DNA of 64,000 nucleotides, taken from Hydra vulgaris. Lineage: Eukaryota; Cnidaria; Hydrozoa; Anthoathecata; Hydridae. The DNA lies in assembly GCF_038396675.1 (NCBI RefSeq), contig NC_088921.1, forward strand, positions 2,089,501 through 2,153,500, read 5' to 3'. Each line of letters starts with the position of its first letter. The first letter of the stretch is position 1. Under the pieces are notes generated by a model that worked only from the letters and a program-made list of their open reading frames with translations, had not been told where the DNA came from and did not search any database. Of the stretch, positions 58,664 through 64,000 are shown one piece after another. A program made the position numbers and the translations under genes.

Positions 58664-59576
58664 AAGCAGAACAGCTTTGACGATTGTTACATTTGTAACT
58701 TCCTGTTAATAATTTCAAATTATTTTGTGTACAACTTTTTTTGTTACTTTTAGTCGAATCTACACAGCATATTCAAAGTTATTATTTGCAATATTTATTT
58801 TTTATTACAAATTTTGAATTTTAATTACATCTTTGTCTTCAACGAATCGTAAGTTTACCAATTATTACTTTTAAATATGTGTATATATTTTCGACGACTG
58901 AAATATAAATTTTTTATTAAGTATTTTTTAACCTCAGTTCTTTCTACATCTGCTATAAGTGGTATGTTTACAAATTTTTACTTTTTAATATGTTTTTGCA
59001 TATCTTGGCAGTTACAGTATTTATTTTTAATTACAACTTTGAAATCATTAGTTACATTTTCAGCGACTACTATGACTAGTAAGTTTAAAAACTATTATTT
59101 GCAAACATGTACACGCCTTTCTAATCAATTACAAATTTTTATAAAAACTTTTTTTATCTTTAGTTCCATGTACACAACCTTCTGCTTGTAAATTTATGAT
59201 TTAGAAATGTTTCTGAATGATTATTGAATTTATGTTTCTATTTATATACATTATTTAATGCATTAGTATTGTGTTATCCCTCAAAGTGCAGTGGAACGAA
59301 ATTTTTACTCTCATTAACATTTTTTAGCTATCTTTGATTAATGCGTTGTTCATATTATTTATTCAGTCTTTCACATTCACAATTAATTGTTTTATATTAA
59401 ATTTTATATAAAATTGTTTTATATAAAATTGTTTTATATAAAATTGTTTTATATTACATTTTAAAGCAGAACAGCTTTGACGATTGTTAAATTTGTAACT
59501 TACTGTTGACAATTTCAAATTATTTTGTGTACAATTTTTTTGTTATTTTTAGTCGAATCTACACAGCCTATCACTG
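58664..59576 (+). other. Candidate micro-exon array (24-nt and 15-nt symmetric exons)
   Basis: Short segments between acceptor-like and donor-like sites: 58754-58777 (weak donor GTTATT), 58938-58961 (CCTCAG / GTATGT), 59064-59078 (TTTTCAG / GTAAGT), 59164-59187 (CTTTAG / GTAAAT) and 59553-59576 (TTTTTAG / GTAAGT). Four are 24 nt and one 15 nt. All have the same split (two bases, whole codons, one base), so any combination keeps frame. Whole codons read ESTQHIQ, LSTSAIS, TTMT, PCTQPSA and ESTQPIT, a Ser/Thr-rich octapeptide theme. A sixth, 58825-58848 (TSLSSTN), has a GTAAGT donor but AA in place of AG. The ~90 bp of intron before the first and last exons (58664-58753, 59464-59552) are near-identical, showing duplication of intron plus exon. 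Flanking larger exons are not identified. Confidence 0.45.
59390..59460. repeat. 15-bp tandem repeat (TTTTATATAAAATTG)
   Basis: Three near-perfect units inside the last candidate intron of the micro-exon array. Confidence 0.85.
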
Positions 59577-59983
59577 GTAAGTTTGTATCAGTTTGTATAT
59601 GTTAATGATTTTAGAATATAGAATATTTCAAATGTCAATAAATGTGAAGAGTATTTTGCATACTTATTTACTATTCTTGTTTTAGTTTATTTAAACTGTT
59701 TGTTTGACTTTGTTAATAGTTATTTGATTTTAAATTAGTTTACCTTATGTTTACAGTTCCTAAAAATTATATTTGCATTATTGATGTCGAAATAATAGTT
59801 TATTTTTTTACATTATTAATAATGTTATCAATTTCTAATAAATTATTATATATTATTTCTTTGTTTAGGCAAATTGAATTGAAACTTTAATATATTAAGT
59901 CTTTATATATACTTTTTAGAGGCATTTTAGGGTGGATACTCCAACTTGCATCTTGTAACGTGGTAAGATTTGTAAAGTTATTT
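59577..59983. other. AT-rich stretch after the micro-exon array; no firm exon
   Basis: A segment ending TTGTAACGTG|GTAAGA near 59960 has a good donor, but its length does not match the phase of the array. No gene assigned. Confidence 0.4.
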
Positions 59984-60247
59984 CTCCCTTTTCAAATAAA
60001 CACAATTAAAATTTTTTTTTTTAATTTTTATTAACATTTTTTTCAAGTTTGAATAAGAAAGGAGGGGGGTCATTGGGCGTGGCACACGCCCCTCCTCTAG
60101 TAAAATAATCTTGAATACTTATTTCTCTTTTTCAATAAACTCAATTTAAAACCTTTTTTCAAATATCTTATAAATTTTTCAAGTTAGATAAGACTGGGAG
60201 GAGGGGGGGGGGGTTGTTGGGCGTGGCACATGTCCCACCTCTAATGT
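59984..60247. repeat. Tandem ~130-bp duplication with GGGCGTGGCACACGCCC
   Basis: Two diverged units each run from TTTCTC.TTTTCAA.TAAAC through TTTTTCAAGTT.GA.AA to a G-run followed by TTGGGCGTGGCACA. The first unit keeps a perfect GGGCGTG/CACGCCC hairpin; the second has lost it. Confidence 0.75.
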
Positions 60248-62084
60248 CAATTTATGCACCACTTGTATATGCTGTAAAATAAGAAAATGTAATTTAAACT
60301 TTTTAACACCAAATATAATCAATGTTTTTTAAGTTAAAATATTTATAAGAATTCATTTCACTACGAGGGTGTTTAAACGTAACAAAGACATCCACCCTTT
60401 AATCTAAAATAGACTACTAATATTTGGAAATGGAATGGAAGCAAATCAAATTAACTTTTTATGTATAAAGATAACATATTTTATCAGAAAAACACTCTTT
60501 CGTGTGAAAAACTTGTATTTTTTTAAAGTTACGATGGTTTTCCGGTACCCCTCTGGCCCTCTAAACACCTCTTTTATCTATAGAGTTATGTGAACTTGTA
60601 GCCTACTCTTACATCTATCTTTTGATACCAAGGTATAGGCATTTAGATAAGATTTGACAAAGTTATAACAATTTCAGCGGAAAAAAAATTTTTTCGGAAC
60701 CAGTTTCTTCAATAAATCCATTTTTCGAAAATTTGCTACTAAAAACGTCATAACCTTTTTTTAAAATGTTCGTTTTTAATAATTTTTTCACCTTTAAAAT
60801 ACTGTACTGAAGGGCTTTCTAATGATATATAACATTCTAGGATATGCTCAATCTAAAAAAATCACTCCACGTACCTACAATAATGTATGCAGAAGTTCTT
60901 GGGACATTATTATTGCTCAAGAATCAAGAATAAGTTCTGCTAGAACTTATAATTTGTCCATGTAGCTTATTTAATAATTAAATAAGCTACATGGACAAAT
61001 TATATTTTAATTTGATATTAAATTTGTCATAACTTATTTTGTACTAAATTTAGTAAGCAAAATGGATAAATTCGCCAGTCTAAAATATTATATCATAAAG
61101 TAGAAAAAAAGCATACCTTTTATTTGAGTTTAATCTTATTTGTGTGGCAAATTGGGACGCTTGGTACTAATTTATTTAACTTAATTTGATATTACAACTT
61201 AAAATATCAATATATTTTAAGTTGTAATATCAAATTAAGTACTTTTTAGTTCTGTTTTAAATGCATTGCGTTATAAGATATTATATAGACCAATTTTTTT
61301 AATTTTTTAATTATGATAATACTACAATAAAAATTAATTATATTATCATAACAGTGAATAATTATAACTACTATATTGAATACAAAAACTATACTATAAA
61401 AAAATAATTAATATAATAAAAAATATTATTTCACATTTCTTATGCCAGGTTTTTATTGAGAATAAAAAAAGTTCCGAAAGGCGCGATATTTTGGCACGTA
61501 ACTTTCACGTAACTTTCACGTAAAATAGTAACCTGGACGAAGTCACCTAAAATACACGTGATTGAAACGTGAATAAAACGTTGCGTGCCTACTGGGAAGG
61601 TTTTCTTAAACGGTATTTACTTTTCATTTTATATTTTTTTGAAATAATTGGTTTATAATTTTTGTATTGTTAAACGATTCTCGGTGACAGGATCTTACGA
61701 TCCTCTTCGAGTTTCCGTGTTCTGCATATAATATGTATCAACGACATTTTTACCAGATGAACAAAAAAAAAATTAATAAATAAATTAATAAATTTAGTAA
61801 AAGCGGTTTTTTTATGAGCATATTTTGTAAAGTATTAATTAAATGCGAAGTTTTTGTAAAGACTTTTTAAATGAGTAAAAAGAATGATTTTAAAATTGTA
61901 ACGTTGTGTTGCCCGCGAGAAAACTACAGATTTTAAACTTGATAAGTGTAAATTTTTATGTAGCGATATTGTTTAATGTAGCTTATTCTTTGTGAGAATC
62001 ATGAACAGCATAATAAGAACTGTGATAACATAAAGAAAAAAACTTGTTTATTTAGTGTTTTAATAAAAGTTGTTACTGATTTTC
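60248..62084. repeat. Dispersed repeat region with two perfect hairpins; no gene
   Basis: 60930-61575 is the direct copy of 56281-57190. Hairpins: 60949-61003 (27-bp arms, one-base centre) and 61179-61240 (29-bp arms, 4-nt loop). A GTGACAGGATCTTACGATCC hairpin at about 61685-61708 resembles LINE 3' UTR stems. No protein-coding signal. Confidence 0.6.
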
Positions 62085-62232
62085 GCTTGGATGTTTTGAA
62101 ATGTGAAATCGTAGCATGGATAATTTACAAAGGTTTTTTATTCCTGTGGTTTTCTGTCTCAAAGAATGTCATAAAATATCAATAGAATATTTAATTATTA
62201 CTGCTTCTTCTTGTAAAGTTAATGACAAACTT
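62085..62232. repeat. Second copy of the 24390-24555 dispersed repeat
   Basis: Shares TTATTCCTGTGGTTTTCTGT and TGTCATAAAATATCAATAGA in order. Same orientation. Confidence 0.75.
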
Positions 62233-62829
62233 TGATTTTATTGTTGCACTGTGTCAACAAGACATGTTTTTAATATACCTTTTTCAATTACACGATTGTG
62301 CAAGCAAGTAATAATAGATATGTGACATGGTTTTTTTAAATGAATCAAATACTTAATTGTTATATATCATTAGAAAAACCTTTAAAGCAGTATTTCAATG
62401 GTAAAAAAATTATCAAAATTGAACAATTCTACCAAAAGTTAAAGCGTTTTAAGTACCAAGTTTTTGATATATTGGTTAGTTAAAAAAACCGTGACCAAAT
62501 TTTAAGTTTTTCCTTACTTAAAATGTCATAACCTTGTCCATTCTTATCAAAATTTATAAAACTTGGACAAAAGAGAAGTCTTTAAAAGGAGAATAAGGAA
62601 AAAAATATGCGGGGCATTGAAAGGGCGTCTAGAACACCCTTTAATATGTTCAAAATATAGGTTTTTTTTTAAATAACATTTTTTTATTTTTTATTGCAAC
62701 TTTGAACATTTTTAAAAATTTTTTATATTTTATATATTTTATACATACTATATAATTTTTTATATTTATACATACAAATTTCTAAAAAAATAATTTATTC
62801 CCATGTTTTTAGAAATTTTTGTGCTTATA

Positions 62830-63930
62830 TAATCAATACGGTGATTCCAAGTAATGTTTTCATCAAAATAAAAGCCTGAAAATTTTGTAACAAAATCTCT
62901 TTTTATTTCCTTTTGATCGATAAAGATTTGAGGTAATTTTGATGGTAGAAATCGTTTTTTTTATAATCGAATGAAATAAAACCCATTTTGTTTTATAAGT
63001 ATTCATGTTTTACTTTTTACACTTGAATCACTTATATGTCTGAGTTCTTCGTTCACTGATTTAAAAAGTTCAGTGATATCATAGTTATAAAAGAATAAGT
63101 TTGTATCATCTGCATACAAAATGCTCGTTAGTTTTGAAGCTTTATTTAAGTCATTTATATAAATTAAAAAAAGGAGTGGTCCAAGAATTGAACCTTGTGG
63201 GACTCCACAACTTATATTAAGAAAAGTGGGTTGATAATCATTGTTAAATGGTACATATTGTTTTCGGTTAGATAGATAACTTTTAAACCATTTTAAAATT
63301 TTATTTTTTATTCGGTAGTATTTGAGTTTATAAATCAAAATATGGTGATTGACTGTATCAAAAGTTTTTGATAGGCCAATAAAAATTTCTTGTGTATATT
63401 GTGATTTTTCGAATGATTTTGAGATTTCACGTGCAAATTGGGTAGTTGCATGTTCAGTAGAGTTATCTTTCTTGAAACCAAATTGATTGATGAAAAGTAG
63501 ATTATTATCATAAAAATATTTGTATGTACTGTTGAACAAATTTTTTTCTAGAATTTTCGAAAATGTGGAGAAAACAGAGATAGGGCGATAACTGATTTCA
63601 GATATGTTTCCTTCTTAAAAATAGGAATAATTTTTGCAATTTTTAATTGTTCTGGGAATACTCTTTGATGGATAGAAGCCTATAAGATTTTAAAAAGAAC
63701 ATCTTTAAGTTGTTCAAAGCAATCTATAACCACGTATCCATTAATCTGATCTGCTTTAATTGCCTTATTCTTTTTAACAGATTTGAAGGCTCTTTCAAAC
63801 TCATCAAACATTGATTCGGAAAATAACTTATCTGAACAAAGCAATTATACGGGAATTCTAAATAATCAGTAAACAAAGATTTGGTCTTTTGGATTTTTTC
63901 AGACAGCGTTTTTTGTTATCGACTCTAACC
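62830..63930 (-). mobile_element. CR1-like LINE reverse transcriptase fragment
   Basis: Minus-strand RT sequence extends beyond the intact frame on both sides. Upstream (to about 63930) are NEFERAFKSVKKNKAIKADQ and QLKIAKIIPIF. Downstream (to about 62830) are KTKWVLFHS and a decayed FDENITW-type C-terminus near 62860. Frameshifts separate these parts. Confidence 0.8.
63003..63539 (-). pseudogene. Reverse transcriptase palm, catalytic Asp replaced by Gly
   Basis: A 178-codon frame covering the RT palm: NQFGFKKDNSTEHATTQFAREI (residues 18-39), motif A FIGLSKTFDTVNHH (residues 53-66), SCGVPQGSILGPLLFLIYINDL (110-131) and YADD (142-145). In motif A the first Asp of the usual F(I/V)DLSKAFD is Gly55, which removes a metal-binding residue, so the enzyme should be inactive even apart from the frameshifts around it. 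Closely related in layout to the LINE at 13.3-15.7 kb. The initiating Met is internal to the domain and is not a true start. Confidence 0.88.
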
Positions 63931-64000
63931 ATTTGTGGCATGGAACCGGATTTTGTTATACTAGTTGGAACGACTTCATCATTTTAAGTGCCTTTTATTT
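63931..64000. repeat. Short repeat shared with 25428-25478
   Basis: GGATTTTGTTATACTAGTTGGAACGACTTCATCATTTTAAGTGCC-type sequence at the window edge resembles TTTTGTTATGCTACTTGGAA...TAAGTGCCTTTTATT at 25.4 kb, and more weakly 27490-27530. It may be a transposon coding relic. Confidence 0.4.

Noticed and set aside
58877..59191. 104-codon frame across the micro-exon region
   Set aside because: It reads through candidate introns with a hydrophobic, T-rich composition. The splice-site pattern in the same stretch explains the sequence better.

Overview
The window looks like non-model metazoan DNA, most likely from a hydrozoan cnidarian such as Hydra. This is inference from very high AT content, dozens of long (TA)n tracts, and the mix of degenerate transposons (hAT, Tc1/mariner, CR1-like and RTE-like LINEs, a Penelope-like piece, a tRNA-derived SINE, and a large element with an XPG-like nuclease). 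I see no intact conserved host gene. Almost everything that can be recognised is mobile DNA in various stages of decay, often nested.

Layout. 1-7579 is a tandem duplication of a ~2.7 kb unit (a MITE, a (TA)n tract and a doubled 229-bp repeat). The first copy alone carries a 2.9 kb TIR transposon (315-3217, 'element A') with a one-frameshift transposase behind a TATA, heat-shock-element and CRE promoter. 7.6-12.8 kb is low-complexity sequence with old diverged repeats, a 52-bp perfect palindrome and a SINE. 12.8-15.7 kb is a decayed CR1-like LINE. 15.99-18.04 kb is an internally deleted hAT element. 18.2 kb holds a 213-bp MITE and 19.2-21.6 kb a hAT pseudogene. 21.8-30 kb is a foldback element, repeats, a hAT relic and a hAT-type MITE. 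30.2-32.1 kb has a Penelope-like GIY-YIG fragment and a 5'-truncated RTE-like LINE with a target-site duplication.

32.77-40.62 kb is the most notable structure: a 7.85 kb TIR element holding one ten-exon gene. The gene has zinc-finger-like N-terminal repeats, all the landmark motifs of an XPG/FEN-like nuclease and a C-terminal nine-cysteine CXC-like module. It resembles what is known of Academ transposons and carries one frameshift and at least three premature stops. 41.7-43.1 kb is a LINE reverse transcriptase split by a 274-bp hAT-type MITE with an exact 8-bp duplication. 45.36-51.01 kb is a second element ('element B') with ~200-bp TIRs. It seems related to element A and contains a LINE tail and a 1.63 kb Tc1-like element with DD34E signature.

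53.1-54.3 kb contains a decayed gene-like stretch with a short peptide-repeat tract and possible splice sites. 54.5-62.8 kb is AT-rich, full of foldback and paired dispersed repeats. Embedded in it (58.75-59.58 kb) is an array of 24-nt and 15-nt phase-symmetric candidate micro-exons encoding Ser/Thr-rich octapeptide units. 62.8-63.9 kb is a minus-strand LINE reverse transcriptase with a substituted catalytic aspartate. Almost all long (TA)n tracts abut a transposon end, so these elements either prefer TA tracts or seed them.
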